The notes: generated by a model from the letters alone, not told the origin. A DNA stretch of 64,000 nt from Spartobacteria bacterium (GCA_003134785.1 PLCN01000009.1:1-64000); one strand, 5' to 3'; counted from the first letter of the stretch, positions 21,588 to 31,059 are shown. Made by a program: numbers and translations.

Positions 21588-21640
21588 ACCGTCTCGGAGG
21601 ATTGTCAAATGACACCTAGCCTACCACCGCTCTGATGCGT

Positions 21641-23083
21641 TCATAAATTCCCGTCGCCAATCTTCAACAGAATCACCGTCCGTTTTCGGTAATCGGTCAC
21701 GGTGAAGATCGGTCGGGCGTGAAGGGGCGCCCAGTGTTCGGTCGCGATGACCTGCTGCTCCTTGCCGGGTTGAACAAGCAAAAATCGCGCATCGAGCGGC
21801 ACTTCATCGACGCGACTCACATAAACCAACCGAGACCTTATATAGAATAAGAAGGGCTGATAATCGGGATCGACGGCGAAAAGCGGCTCTGAGTCCGGGA
21901 CCAGCCCATCAATTTGCGCCGCGATCGGTTTCACCTTCGACCGCCGTTGCAAGTAAGGAACAACCGCGACGGCGTAAAGGCAGAGCGCGATGCCGGCCGC
22001 GATTGCCGTGATGATAACGAGCCGCAAGCGGCGCTCCGGCGAAAAAACTCCAAGCGAGCGCCACCAGCCATGCGCGCGGAGTTCGCTCGCGGACAATGTC
22101 ATCGCCATCAGCCATGAGGCTGGAACTAACGCCGGCAGCGAATACCGAGGGAGTCCTCCGGGGAGCAAGTTCACGACCAGGAAGGGAATTGCGCAGCCCC
22201 AAGTCAACGCGCGCACCAAATTTGTTTCACGCGATGTTGGGAACACCGCGCCTCGAATCAAGGGCAACAAAAGCGTCCACGGTAAAAAGTAAGCGAGTCC
22301 ACGCGGAATATTTAGCAGCCAGTTACCGAGCTTGAAATCGTCGCCGCCGAGACGGCCGGTCAATTGAACGGACCAGGTTTGAGCGAGGCGCGCTCCACGC
22401 ATTGCCTGCCAATACGGAACGGCCCACGCCGCGAAAATACCGAGCATGAGAAGAAGGCCGACGACATGAGCGGCAGGCCAAAGCTTCCGCAGTTCGCCCT
22501 CGCGATAGAGAACCGCCATCACGACCGCGTAAAAGAAGAAAAGATGGAGCGGCCCTTTCGCGAGCAACCCGAGTCCGAGAAAAATCCATGGCACCGTCCA
22601 CGTGAGCCACGCCGATCGCCGTTGCTGCCACCAGCTGAGCCAGCAAATCAGGGCCAGGCCGAAAAGCGAAACGTAGAGCGCTTCAATTTCAATGAGCCGG
22701 CCTTTCTCGATCATTCCGAAATTCGCCATCCAAATGAGAGCGGCGATGAGCGATCCATTCGCTCCGAGGCTCGCGCGCGCGACGGTGATGAACGCCAGCG
22801 CCACGGCGAGAACGCAGAGCACAGAGGGCAAACGCGCCGTCCATTCATTGCGCTGGCCGAATAGTTTGAAAGATGCGGCCACGAGCCAGTTCACCAGCGG
22901 CGGCTTTCGGAAATACGGTTCGCTGCCGACTTGCGGGATGAGGTAATTGCCCGTGTCGAGCATCGTCACCGCGGGAAAAATGCGGCGGCCTTCCTCTCCC
23001 TTGATCTCAAGCGAGCCGAGCCCGGGGAGGTAGATCGCGGCCCAGCATATCACGACGAGCAATAGATTAGCGGCGCGGGACAT
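21641..23083 (-). CDS. Membrane glycosyltransferase, GT39/ArnT-like
   Basis: 480 residues from ATG 23081-23083 (MSRAANLLLVVICWAAIYLPGLG). An in-frame ATG 11 codons upstream falls in a tandem heptamer repeat and would add a repeat-coded MDVGRWTF leader, so the inner start is preferred. The first periplasmic loop carries the family acidic motif region (LEIKGEEGRRIFPAVTMLDTGNYLIP) and YFRKPPLVNWL, typical of the PMT/ArnT superfamily that moves sugars from polyprenyl phosphate. About ten hydrophobic helices follow, then a soluble C-terminal part from ~residue 370. The acceptor (lipid A, protein or glycan) is unknown. It is read leftward, upstream of but apart from the efflux operon. Confidence 0.85.
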   Translation of the reverse strand: MSRAANLLLVVICWAAIYLPGLGSLEIKGEEGRRIFPAVTMLDTGNYLIPQVGSEPYFRKPPLVNWLVAASFKLFGQRNEWTARLPSVLCVLAVALAFITVARASLGANGSLIAALIWMANFGMIEKGRLIEIEALYVSLFGLALICWLSWWQQRRSAWLTWTVPWIFLGLGLLAKGPLHLFFFYAVVMAVLYREGELRKLWPAAHVVGLLLMLGIFAAWAVPYWQAMRGARLAQTWSVQLTGRLGGDDFKLGNWLLNIPRGLAYFLPWTLLLPLIRGAVFPTSRETNLVRALTWGCAIPFLVVNLLPGGLPRYSLPALVPASWLMAMTLSASELRAHGWWRSLGVFSPERRLRLVIITAIAAGIALCLYAVAVVPYLQRRSKVKPIAAQIDGLVPDSEPLFAVDPDYQPFLFYIRSRLVYVSRVDEVPLDARFLLVQPGKEQQVIATEHWAPLHARPIFTVTDYRKRTVILLKIGDGNL

Positions 23084-23093
23084 GGTCAGGCGG

Positions 23094-23128
23094 AACGTCC
23101 AACGTCCAACGTCCAACGTCCAACGTCG
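23094..23128. repeat. Tandem heptamer AACGTCC, five copies
   Basis: Four exact copies and one with a terminal mismatch, head to tail. It lies just upstream of the glycosyltransferase start, where the other strand encodes a spurious DVGRWT-type leader. No facing inverted arm is visible. Confidence 0.85.
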
Positions 23129-23269
23129 AATGGCCGGCGCGCGGAACCAAACGCGGGATTCGCGGCTTGACGAAAGGGCCTTGGAAAATTAAGGTAAGCG
23201 CCTAGTCCGCGCTGATTGGGGTGGGAGCTGGTGTCCCACTCTTTTTAGTCTGCGGGCTAGATGTTTTTT

Positions 23270-24523
23270 ATGAACGCCGAGTTTATTGCCATGCTGGATT
23301 ACCTGGAGCGCGAGCGCGGGATCAAACGCGAGATCCTGCTCGAAGCCGTCTCCAACGCGCTTCTTTCGGCATCGAAAAAAAGCGTGAGCGCCTCGCGCGA
23401 TCTTCGCATCGATATCAATCCGAAAACGGGTGAGATCCGCGCGCTGGCGAAGCTGCTCGTGGTTGAAGACGTCACGAACCCCGCGGACGAAATTTCACTT
23501 TCGAAGGCGCGCAAGCTCGACCTGAATGCCGCGGTCGGCGGTGAAGTCGAAGTGGAAGTGACGCCGAAGAATTTCGGACGCATCGCCGCGCAGACGGCGA
23601 AGCAGGCGATGATGCAGCGGATTCGTCAGGTCGAGAAGGAAATGATCTACGAAGAGTTTAAGGATCGCGCGGGCGAGATCGTCAGCGGCACGGTCCGACG
23701 ATTCGATCGCTCGGACGTGATTCTCGATCTCGGGAAATTCGAAGCGATCATGCCGCAACGTGAACGCGTAGTGGTCGAAGATTACAACGTCGGCGATCGG
23801 CTCCGCGCGTATGTCGTCGCGGTGGAGAATGGAATTCGCGGACCGGAGATCATTGTGTCGCGCAGCCACCCGAATTTTGTGCGTCGGCTTTTTGAGCTGG
23901 AAGTGAGCGAGATCAACGATGGCACCGTCGAGATTCGCGGCATCGCGCGCGAGGCCGGTTATCGGACGAAAATCGCGGTCACGAGCGCGAACGAAAAGGT
24001 CGACCCAGTCGGCGCTTGCGTCGGAATGCGCGGATCGCGCGTGAAGAACATCGTTCGCGAATTGAACAACGAGAAGGTCGACATCATCCGCTGGAGTTCG
24101 GACCCGAAAGAATTTGTGTTGGAAGCGCTCAAACCCGCGAAGGTCAAAAATCTAATTTTCGATACCGAAAAAAAGAGCGTCCAGATTTCAGTCGACGAAG
24201 ATCAGCTTTCGCTCGCGATTGGAAAGAAAGGCCAGAACGCGCGGTTAACGTCGCGTCTCACCGGCTGGGAGATCAATATCGATCGCGACACCTCCGCGAC
24301 GCACGCGGTCGAACAGAAAGTCGCGCAAGCCGCACAAGCCTTGTCCGGCGGGTTACCCATCACCGACGCGCAGGCGCTGCTCCTGGTTAAGGCGGGCTTT
24401 ACCAATCTGGAAGGATTGCGCGACGCGGCGGTCGAGGATCTGGTCGAGATTCTTTCCGTGGATGAAGCGAAAGCGCGAGAGATTCACGAGGCCGTTCATC
24501 AGGAGACCCCAGCCGCGCAATAA
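23270..24523 (+). CDS. nusA: Transcription termination/antitermination factor NusA
   Basis: 417 residues from the ATG at 23270 (MNAEFIAMLDYLERERGIKR), which matches the usual NusA N-terminus. An ATG three codons earlier at 23261 is an alternative. Domain order: N-terminal RNA-polymerase-binding domain (1-125), S1 (ISGTVRRFD-type segment VSGTVRRFDRSDVILDLG, ~130-200), KH1 (DPVGACVGMRGSRVKNIVREL) and KH2 (LSLAIGKKGQNARLTSRLTGW). A short helix-hairpin-helix tail at ~360-415 resembles one acidic repeat. It binds RNA polymerase and nascent RNA to control pausing and termination. It opens the nusA-infB-rbfA-nrnA-truB-ribF cluster. No rimP homologue precedes it, unlike in many bacteria. Confidence 0.95.
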   Translation: MNAEFIAMLDYLERERGIKREILLEAVSNALLSASKKSVSASRDLRIDINPKTGEIRALAKLLVVEDVTNPADEISLSKARKLDLNAAVGGEVEVEVTPKNFGRIAAQTAKQAMMQRIRQVEKEMIYEEFKDRAGEIVSGTVRRFDRSDVILDLGKFEAIMPQRERVVVEDYNVGDRLRAYVVAVENGIRGPEIIVSRSHPNFVRRLFELEVSEINDGTVEIRGIAREAGYRTKIAVTSANEKVDPVGACVGMRGSRVKNIVRELNNEKVDIIRWSSDPKEFVLEALKPAKVKNLIFDTEKKSVQISVDEDQLSLAIGKKGQNARLTSRLTGWEINIDRDTSATHAVEQKVAQAAQALSGGLPITDAQALLLVKAGFTNLEGLRDAAVEDLVEILSVDEAKAREIHEAVHQETPAAQ

Positions 24524-24567
24524 GATGGTCAGCGCCTAACCAGCCGGCATGACCGAAAATTTTAGAG

Positions 24568-26871
24568 ATGCCAACCAAAACGACGAGCAAGACCACAGCG
24601 CGCAAGCCAACGACCGTCCGCAAGCCGGTCAAGGCGACCGCTCCGTCTCGCGCCACGGCATCTGACTCGAAGCACAAAGAGGTAAAGAAAACCAAAGTTG
24701 AGACGCCGACGAAATCGGCGCGCGCCTCTTCGACTGCGGTTGCGGCCAAAACTCGCTCTCATGCCGAGTCGACCGCAAAGTCGCACGCTGCGCCGGCTAA
24801 ATCCGTTGAGGCACCGAAGCCGGCGCCAAAACCGGTGATGGAAACTGTTTCGCTGATTGACGAAAAGAAGCCGCGCCCGAAGCGCGCCGAATCCGACCCG
24901 GCGACCAAGCGTTCGTTTCTACCTCCCATCTCTCGAATTCGCGCGACGCCGGAACCGGTCGCGCCGGGGCCTGTTGAAATCGCACCGGCCCCGCCCGCAC
25001 AGGTCCAAGAGCCTGCTGCGGTCGCACCTCCAATCGAGGTTCCGGCGCCGGATGCGGTCGCGCCCGTGATGGAACCGGAAGGTGAGGCGCAAAAAATAAT
25101 TCACATCAAGCCGCCGATCGTCGTCAAGGATTTGGCGCAACAGCTCGGTCTGAAGAATTTCCAGCTCATCAAAGAGCTGATGACCGAGTTCAACATTTTC
25201 GCGAGCGGACCGACGCAGACGGTCGAGCCGGATATCGCGACAAAAATTTGCGAAAAGCACGGCTTCGTTTTCGAAATGGAGCGCCGCGAAAAAGGCGGCG
25301 GCGTGCACAAAGTCGAGCAGGTCGTCGTCGCGCCGCCTCCGCCGGTGATCGAGAAGGAAGAGGAACTCAAGACGCGCGGGCCGATCATCACGTTCATGGG
25401 TCACGTCGATCACGGCAAGACGTCGCTCATGGATGCGATCCGCAAGACGCGTGTCGCGGCGGGCGAAGCCGGTGGGATCACGCAGCACATCGGCGCCTAC
25501 ACCGTTGATTACAAAGGCTCTCGCATCACCTTTCTCGATACGCCCGGCCACGCCGCTTTCACCGCGATGCGGGCGCGCGGGGCGCATGTGACCGACATCG
25601 TCGTTCTCGTCGTGGCGGCCGATGACGGATTGATGCCGCAAACACTCGAAGCGATCAGCCACGCGAAAGCCGCGCCGCATGTGAAGATCATGGTCGCGAT
25701 TAATAAGATCGACTTGCCCGGCGCGAACATTGACCGCGTGAAGAAGCAACTGCAGGAAAGAGAATTGTCCCCGGAAGATTGGGGCGGCGAGACAATCGTG
25801 GTTCCAGTCTCGGCGACCAAAGGAATCGGCATCGATGAGCTGCTCGAGAATATGGCTGTGCTGGCCGAGGTGATGGAGTTGAAAGCATCGCCGACCGCCA
25901 CGCCGCGCGGCACCGTGATCGAAGCGCAAGTCGAACCTGGCCGCGGACCCACCGCGACCGTCATCGTGCAAATGGGTACGCTTCGCACCGGCGATCCGTT
26001 CATCTGCGGCGATTACGGCGGCAAAATCAAATCGTTAATGGACGATCGGGGCAAACCGATCAAGGAAGCGGGTCCTTCCACGCCGGTAAAGGTTCTCGGG
26101 TTCAGCGGCCTGCCGCACGCCGGCGATGAGTTTCTCGTAATGGAATCGGAGCGCTCCGCGAAGACTTTGAGCGAAGAACGCCTGCTGGAGCGGCGCGCGG
26201 ATAAGTTGAGCGTGCCGCAACGCGCGACGCTCGAAAGTCTGCTCGAAGCGGCCGACGGCATGAAACATTTGCGCATCGTGCTGAAATGCGACGCGCAAGG
26301 TTCGCTCGAAGCGCTGGTTGGTGCGCTCGGTCAAATCGAAAGCAAGAAGATCGACCTCGAGATTGTGCACGCGGGCGTCGGTCCGATTTCTGAATCCGAC
26401 ATCCTGCTCGCAAGCGCGTCGAATGCGGTGGTCGTCGGCTTCAACGTCAAGGTGGAGAGCATGGCCGTGAACATCGCGAAACGCGAAGGCGTCCAAGTCA
26501 AGCTCTACAGTATTATTTACGAACTGATCGATCAGATGAAGGAAGCGATGGCGGGTATGCTCGAACCGGAGCATCGCGAAACCGTCATCGGTCACGCGGA
26601 AGTGAAGCAGATTTTCAAGTTGAGCAGGGGCATAGTCGCGGGCTGTCTCGTGACCGATGGCCGCATCGCTCGCACCGCGCGCGCGCGGGTCTTGCGCAAG
26701 CGCCAACCCGTTTACGATGGCGGCTTATCCACGCTGCGGCGTTTTCAGGACGATGTAAAAGAGGTCCGTGTCGGCCTTGAGTGCGGAATCAAGCTGGGCG
26801 ATTTCAACGAATATCAAGTGGGCGACATCATCGAGTGCTATCAGCTCGAAGCGGTCGCGCAGAAGCTGTAG
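24568..26871 (+). CDS. infB: Translation initiation factor IF-2
   Basis: 767 residues. A low-complexity Lys/Ala/Pro/Glu N-terminus (~1-170) leads to the short IF2-N domain ([20 protein letters not shown]). The GTPase follows with G1 GHVDHGKT (from ~residue 278), G3 DTPGHAAF and G4 NKID. Domains II, III and the C-terminal initiator-tRNA-binding barrel (to [12 protein letters not shown]) complete it. It recruits fMet-tRNA to the 30S subunit. The 44-base gap after nusA is consistent with one transcript, and no ylxR or L7Ae-like gene lies between. The stop codon is part of the left arm of the inverted repeat at 26868-26924. Confidence 0.96.
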   Translation: MPTKTTSKTTARKPTTVRKPVKATAPSRATASDSKHKEVKKTKVETPTKSARASSTAVAAKTRSHAESTAKSHAAPAKSVEAPKPAPKPVMETVSLIDEKKPRPKRAESDPATKRSFLPPISRIRATPEPVAPGPVEIAPAPPAQVQEPAAVAPPIEVPAPDAVAPVMEPEGEAQKIIHIKPPIVVKDLAQQLGLKNFQLIKELMTEFNIFASGPTQTVEPDIATKICEKHGFVFEMERREKGGGVHKVEQVVVAPPPPVIEKEEELKTRGPIITFMGHVDHGKTSLMDAIRKTRVAAGEAGGITQHIGAYTVDYKGSRITFLDTPGHAAFTAMRARGAHVTDIVVLVVAADDGLMPQTLEAISHAKAAPHVKIMVAINKIDLPGANIDRVKKQLQERELSPEDWGGETIVVPVSATKGIGIDELLENMAVLAEVMELKASPTATPRGTVIEAQVEPGRGPTATVIVQMGTLRTGDPFICGDYGGKIKSLMDDRGKPIKEAGPSTPVKVLGFSGLPHAGDEFLVMESERSAKTLSEERLLERRADKLSVPQRATLESLLEAADGMKHLRIVLKCDAQGSLEALVGALGQIESKKIDLEIVHAGVGPISESDILLASASNAVVVGFNVKVESMAVNIAKREGVQVKLYSIIYELIDQMKEAMAGMLEPEHRETVIGHAEVKQIFKLSRGIVAGCLVTDGRIARTARARVLRKRQPVYDGGLSTLRRFQDDVKEVRVGLECGIKLGDFNEYQVGDIIECYQLEAVAQKL

Positions 26872-26924
26872 CGCGAGCTTCCAGCTTGCGAACCAATCGA
26901 GCGCAAGCTGGAAGCCCGCGCTAC
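26868..26924. repeat. Inverted repeat between infB and rbfA
   Basis: Arms 26868-26890 and 26902-26924 (23 bases, one mismatch) close an 11-base loop. The left arm contains the infB TAG, and the right arm ends 11 bases before the rbfA ATG. The AGCTTCCAGCTTGC-type core resembles the GCAGGCTGCCAGCCTGC elements at 32372 and 49515. In mRNA it would be a very stable hairpin inside the operon. Confidence 0.85.
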
Positions 26925-26935
26925 CCTTTTCTCCA

Positions 26936-27289
26936 ATGAAACATCGATTACTCCGCGTGAACGAACTCCTGAAACGCGAGTTGAGCACGATCCTCACGCG
27001 CGAGATGCACTTCGACGGCGTGCTCGTGACGCTGAACCAGGTGGACGTGACGCCTGATCTCAAGCATGCGCATGCCTACGTGAGCGTGCTCGGGGCGAAG
27101 GAAGGTCAGACTGCCGCGATGGCGAAGCTCGAGGAAAATCGGGTTGTTCTTCAGACGGCGCTGGCGAAGAGCGTGGTTTTGAAATACACGCCGCACCTCG
27201 TTTTTCATCTCGATGATTCGATCGAACGCGGCGCGCGCGTCTTCGAGATTCTGCAACAAATCGAGACGCCGGCCGAGAAAACGGAATGA
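26936..27289 (+). CDS. rbfA: 30S ribosome-binding factor RbfA
   Basis: 117 residues from the ATG at 26936 (MKHRLLRVNELLKREL). The KH-like RbfA fold is recognisable: RVNELLKRELSTILTREM, then VTLNQVDVTPDLKHAHAYVSV with the usual strand, then KYTPHLVFHLDDSIERGARVFEIL, the family's hallmark end. It binds the 30S subunit during 16S rRNA maturation. Length and order after infB are standard. Translation must cope with the hairpin at 26868-26924 immediately upstream. Confidence 0.93.
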   Translation: MKHRLLRVNELLKRELSTILTREMHFDGVLVTLNQVDVTPDLKHAHAYVSVLGAKEGQTAAMAKLEENRVVLQTALAKSVVLKYTPHLVFHLDDSIERGARVFEILQQIETPAEKTE

Positions 27290-27310
27290 GGCGATTCACC
27301 TGGATTTCTG

Positions 27311-27382
27311 TAGCCGCCGCCTTGTGGGCGGCGTGGGCACCGGCTGCGTCTTCTCCCCGCGCTTCGCATAGCGAAGCGGCTA
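27311..27382. repeat. Hairpin-rich element upstream of nrnA
   Basis: TAGCCGC and GCGGCTA form outer arms. Inside are GCCGCC/GGGCGGC and a perfect GCTTCGC-ATA-GCGAAGC hairpin at 27361-27377. The TAGCCGC core also occurs in the element at 13519-13642. It fills most of the 100-base rbfA-nrnA gap. Confidence 0.55.
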
Positions 27383-27389
27383 AAACGCC

Positions 27390-28370
27390 ATGACGAAAAG
27401 CACGTTCGCAGAAATTGGCGGTGTCCTGCGCGCGCATCAGCGGTTTGCTGTCCTGAGCCACGTGCGGCCGGATGGCGACGCGCTCGGCAGTCAGCTCGCG
27501 CTGGCGCTTTCGCTCCAGAAACTCGGCAAAGATGTAACGGTCTGGAACGAGGATGGTCTGCTCCAGAAATATAATTTTCTCCCGGGCGGCGAGCGGCTTA
27601 CCCAGCCTCCGCGCGAACCGCAGGATTTCGACGCTGCCGTCGCCCTCGACACCGCGACCCAGAACCGCCTCGGCACCGCGGGCGAATCCGTCAGGAGTGC
27701 AAAGACGTGGATCAACATCGACCATCATCCGAGCAATCCAGGTTACGGCGATCTGGTCTACATCGATCCGACTTCACCCGCCACCGGCCAGATTCTTTTC
27801 GAACTGATCCAGACCGAACAGTTGCCGATGGATCGCGCGATCGCTGAGAATCTCTTCGTCGCGATTTCTACCGACACCGGTTCTTTCCAGTATCCGAACA
27901 CGACCGCGCGGACTTTTGAGATCGGGGCCGAGTTGCTGCGGTGCGGCGTCGATGTTGGGCGTGTCAGCCAGCTTCTCTACGAAAATTACCCGCGCCGGCG
28001 CACCGAACTGCTGAGAGAGTTGCTCGGCACCATGCGTTTCGAGGCTGGAGGAAAAATCGCGAGCTTCAGTTTGAGCCTGAAAGTCGCCGCTGATCTCAAA
28101 GTAAAACCCGAAGACAACGAGGGCTTGATCGATCATCTGCGCGCGATCCACGGCGTGATCGTCGCCATCTTTTTCGAAGAACTGACCGACGGCAAAGTGC
28201 GCGTGAGCATGCGTTCCAAGAGTGAAGAAGTCGACGTCTCCGCGATCTGCCAGAAGTTTGGCGGTGGCGGACACAAGCTCGCCGCGGGCACCCGGGTGCG
28301 CGGAACGCTCGCGGAGGTAGAACAAAAAATCCTGAAAGCAATTTGCGATGTCATTGACTGCAACTCCTGA
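27390..28370 (+). CDS. nrnA: DHH-family nanoRNase / PAP phosphatase
   Basis: 326 residues. DHH domain motifs are present: HVRPDGDALGSQLAL (motif I), VALDTA (II), NIDHHPSN (DHH, ~residues 110-117) and STDTGSF (IV). The DHHA1 domain ends in FGGGGHKLAAG. NrnA-type enzymes cut 2-5 nucleotide RNAs and often dephosphorylate pAp, using Mn2+. The metal ligands appear intact. The position between rbfA and truB is the usual one in many bacteria. Its end overlaps truB by 23 bases. Confidence 0.9.
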   Translation: MTKSTFAEIGGVLRAHQRFAVLSHVRPDGDALGSQLALALSLQKLGKDVTVWNEDGLLQKYNFLPGGERLTQPPREPQDFDAAVALDTATQNRLGTAGESVRSAKTWINIDHHPSNPGYGDLVYIDPTSPATGQILFELIQTEQLPMDRAIAENLFVAISTDTGSFQYPNTTARTFEIGAELLRCGVDVGRVSQLLYENYPRRRTELLRELLGTMRFEAGGKIASFSLSLKVAADLKVKPEDNEGLIDHLRAIHGVIVAIFFEELTDGKVRVSMRSKSEEVDVSAICQKFGGGGHKLAAGTRVRGTLAEVEQKILKAICDVIDCNS

Positions 28371-29070
28371 CGGCGTCCTGCTCGTCGACAAAGCGACCGG
28401 AATGACCTCGCACGATGTGGTCGCGATCGTGCGGCGGCGGCTGCAAATGAAGAAGGTTGGTCACTGCGGCACGCTGGATCCGATCGCGACCGGATTGCTT
28501 TTGCTCACGCTCGGGCGCGGAACGAAAATTCAAGATCTTCTCATGAGCGAAGACAAGGAATATGCCGGCACGATGGTGCTGGGCGTGACAACCGATACTC
28601 AGGACCGCGCGGGTGTGACGCTGGAAGAGCGACCAGTCCCGCCCCTCGGTGACGCCAGTGTGCGCGCCGCCTTTGAAAAATACTCCGGCGATTTTTATCA
28701 GATGCCGCCAATGGTCTCAGCCATCAAGCAGGGCGGCGTTCCGCTCTACAAGCTCGCGCGCCAGGGGAAAACCGTCGAGCGCGAACCGCGTCTCGTTCAT
28801 GTTTATCGCTACTCGATCGATCGGATCGCGTCGCCTGAAATTGATTTCAGCGTGGTCTGCAGCAAAGGCTTTTATGTTCGCACTTACGCGCACGACATCG
28901 GCCAAACGCTCGGTTGCGGCGCGCATCTGAAAGATTTGCGCCGGGTGAAATCGGGGCGGTTCAGCGTGGAGGGTGCGATCACGGTGGAGGAATTGAAAGC
29001 GTTCGAACCGGTGGACATCCTCAGCCGGATTTTGACGCTACCCGAAGTATCGCGGATGCGCGGGGCCTAA
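28348..29070 (+). CDS. truB: tRNA pseudouridine-55 synthase TruB
   Basis: 240 residues, on the short side for TruB because the C-terminal PUA domain is lacking or reduced. The catalytic motif HCGTLDPIATGLL has Asp44. KEYAGTMVLGVTTDTQDRAG, YQMPPMVSAIKQGGVPLYKLAR and CSKGFYVRTYAHDIG are the other family blocks. It converts U55 of the tRNA T-loop to pseudouridine. The start overlaps nrnA, giving translational coupling. ribF follows after 10 bases. Confidence 0.94.
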   Translation: MSLTATPDGVLLVDKATGMTSHDVVAIVRRRLQMKKVGHCGTLDPIATGLLLLTLGRGTKIQDLLMSEDKEYAGTMVLGVTTDTQDRAGVTLEERPVPPLGDASVRAAFEKYSGDFYQMPPMVSAIKQGGVPLYKLARQGKTVEREPRLVHVYRYSIDRIASPEIDFSVVCSKGFYVRTYAHDIGQTLGCGAHLKDLRRVKSGRFSVEGAITVEELKAFEPVDILSRILTLPEVSRMRGA

Positions 29071-29080
29071 GCGAGCAGCG

Positions 29081-30016
29081 ATGCAGATCCTGCGATCGAT
29101 TTCGGAACTGAGCGATCTTTCCGGTCCGCTGTTTCTCGCCATCGGCGTGTTTGATGGTGTGCATCTCGGCCATCAGGCGGTCATTTCCACGTCGGCGCGG
29201 CACGCCAAAGAGGCGGGCGGCACACCGGTGGTAGTGACGTTCGACCCGCATCCCGCGAAAATATTGCGCCCGCAAGATGCGCCGCATTTGTTGACCGCGA
29301 CCCAGCATAAGATCGCGCTCATCCGCGATCTCGGAGTCGGGCATCTTCTTGTCCTGCATTTCGATCGGCCATTTGCGGCGACTGCGCCCGAAGAATTCGT
29401 GCGGCAATTGGTAACCAATTCGCGCCCGCTCCGCGAAATTTGCGTAGGACACGAATGGTCTTTCGGCAAAGGGCGCGCGGGCAATCTTGCCCTGTTGAAA
29501 ACACTCGGAGCGACATCCGATTTCAATGTCGTCGGCGTCCAGGCGGTTACGGTAAACGGCGAGGTCGTGAGCAGCACGGCGATAAGGCGCGCCGTCGCGG
29601 AGGGAGATCTGGTCAAAGCGACGCAGATGCTCGGGCGCGAATACACGATTCTCGGCACCGTAAAAGCGGGCGAAAAGCTCGGCCGGAAACTAGGATTCCC
29701 GACAGCGAACCTGAGCGCGCATAGCGAACAGTTTCCGCCCAACGGAGTTTACGTGACGGAGGCGCGACTCGCGGGCGCCTTGTATCGCGGGGTCGCGAAC
29801 CTTGGCTGCCGTCCGACCGTGAGCGCCGAAAAATCGGAGCGATTGCTCGAGCTCCACTTATTCGACTTGAACAAAGAGATCTATGGCGAGGAAGTTGAAG
29901 TTCGATTCCTGCGATATCTCAGAGCCGAACAACAGTTCGAGAATGTGGATGCGCTCGCCGCGCAGATCGCGCGCGACGTGAAGTCAGCGCGCGAATCGTT
30001 TTCCGTCACGCCCTGA
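29081..30016 (+). CDS. ribF: Bifunctional riboflavin kinase / FAD synthetase
   Basis: 311 residues. The N-terminal nucleotidyltransferase (FAD synthetase) has GVFDGVHLGHQAVI and VVVTFDPHPAKIL, plus VSSTAIRRAV near residue 165. The C-terminal flavokinase has LGRKLGFPTANL, PNGVYVTEA, GVANLGCRPTV and ELHLFDLNKEIYGEEVEVRFLRYLR. It makes FMN and then FAD from riboflavin and ATP. It closes the nusA cluster. No FMN riboswitch precedes it, as expected for a gene inside an operon. Confidence 0.95.
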   Translation: MQILRSISELSDLSGPLFLAIGVFDGVHLGHQAVISTSARHAKEAGGTPVVVTFDPHPAKILRPQDAPHLLTATQHKIALIRDLGVGHLLVLHFDRPFAATAPEEFVRQLVTNSRPLREICVGHEWSFGKGRAGNLALLKTLGATSDFNVVGVQAVTVNGEVVSSTAIRRAVAEGDLVKATQMLGREYTILGTVKAGEKLGRKLGFPTANLSAHSEQFPPNGVYVTEARLAGALYRGVANLGCRPTVSAEKSERLLELHLFDLNKEIYGEEVEVRFLRYLRAEQQFENVDALAAQIARDVKSARESFSVTP

Positions 30017-30155
30017 ACCGGTACTTCGCCGGACCGAGCTTCTTAACGCCTTTCGTTTTTCGGCTCGTGCCATTGAACCAAACGTAAAGATTCGCCGGCT
30101 TCACCCTGAGCTTGTCGGAAAATTTGCGAATCGCTTTCCCGGAGTCTCTGCAGAC
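30006..30155 (-). pseudogene. Possible small-gene remnant without a start codon
   Basis: Leftward, a 49-codon stretch bounded by stops reads DSGKAIRKFSDKLRVKPAN, LYVWFNGTSRKTKG and VKKLGPAKYRFRA. It is basic, with composition like a real protein end, but has no ATG/GTG/TTG start early enough, and it overlaps the last 11 bases of ribF. It may be the 3' remnant of a small basic protein. No function is claimed. Confidence 0.3.
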
Positions 30156-30172
30156 TCAGCGATTGCGATATC

Positions 30173-30511
30173 CTATCTAAGACGTCCGCCTGTTCTAGAC
30201 ATCACGGCGGCCAAACTGCCGGCCATGACCAAGACAGTGGCCGCAGCCGCACTAAGCCAGATCACCGGAAGCGGCAGAAGGGCGAAACGTGTGACCTCTT
30301 CGGCGATGAACCATCCGCCGCCGGAGAGCAGGTAGGCAATGATTGACGCCACCACGGTGACCCCGAGGAGAATGGCCGCGCGCAGCGTGTGACGCACTCG
30401 ACGAGCCGGCAATTTCTGCACGACGCCGGCCGTAAAGCCGCCATCGTCAACGTAGGCCGCTTCGTCGCGCAGACGCGCATCGAGCCAGTCTTCCTGAAGA
30501 TTTTCGTTCAT
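30173..30511 (-). CDS. Small membrane protein, probable anti-sigma partner
   Basis: 112 residues. The soluble N-terminus (MNENLQEDWLDARLRDEAAYVDDGGF, ~1-40) is followed by two hydrophobic helices (AAILLGVTVVASIIAYLL and LLPLPVIWLSAAAATVLVMAG). The start overlaps the ECF sigma gene stop by 4 bases. A coupled membrane protein with a short acidic N-terminal part after an ECF sigma gene is the usual layout of an anti-sigma factor. The sequence lacks a clear zinc-binding HxxxCxxC motif, so this rests on context. Confidence 0.7.
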   Translation of the reverse strand: MNENLQEDWLDARLRDEAAYVDDGGFTAGVVQKLPARRVRHTLRAAILLGVTVVASIIAYLLSGGGWFIAEEVTRFALLPLPVIWLSAAAATVLVMAGSLAAVMSRTGGRLR

Positions 30512-31050
30512 GTCTTAGTTAGGTCCCACGCGGCGAGCGAGCGTTTCAATTTCTCACGGCCTCTCAATACATTCGTTTTCACAGTACCGAGCGGGATCTC
30601 GAGAACGCGCGCGGCCTCATCATGCGATAATCCATTTTGGCAGCAAAGCAAAATCGCAGTTCGCTCGTGGAGCGGAAGCAATTGGAGGGCGTGCGCAAGA
30701 TCGTGGCGCAAAGCCGGGTCGGTCGTATGAGGATCATGCTCGGCTTCCAGTTGAGCTTCATCGATGCCAACCAGCTCTTTTCTTTTGCGGGCTTCCTCGC
30801 GGAAACAATTATAGGCAATCCGGTAGAGCCAGGTCGAAAAGCGCGCCTCCCCGCGAAAGCTCCGAAGATTTTTGTACGCGCGGAGGAAGGTCTCCTGCGC
30901 GAGATCGTCCGCGAGCGAGACATCGGCGCGGACGAGTTGGCGGAGCAGGCCTCGCACGCTCGACTGATGATTCCGCACCAACTCCGCAAAGGCGTGGTGG
31001 TCGTCATCGAGAAGAACGCGGGCGACGAGATCTGCATCGGTTAGCGCCAC
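30508..31050 (-). CDS. ECF-type RNA polymerase sigma factor
   Basis: 180 residues with region 2 (FAELVRNHQSSVRGLLRQLV, DDLAQETFLRAYKNLRSFRG, FSTWLYRIAYNCFREEARKR) and region 4 (LQLLPLHERTAILLCCQNGLSHDEAARVLEIPLGTVKTNVLRGREKLKRSL). It should direct RNA polymerase to a stress or envelope regulon. It is translated with the downstream putative anti-sigma protein. The upstream DUF6249-like gene ends only 9 bases before it, so the three form one operon. Confidence 0.93.
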   Translation of the reverse strand: MALTDADLVARVLLDDDHHAFAELVRNHQSSVRGLLRQLVRADVSLADDLAQETFLRAYKNLRSFRGEARFSTWLYRIAYNCFREEARKRKELVGIDEAQLEAEHDPHTTDPALRHDLAHALQLLPLHERTAILLCCQNGLSHDEAARVLEIPLGTVKTNVLRGREKLKRSLAAWDLTKT

Positions 31051-31059
31051 GCGGCCATG

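Noticed and set aside
29000-29080. FMN riboswitch in front of ribF
   Set aside because: The gap after truB is only 10 bases, and no RFN-type conserved elements are seen.
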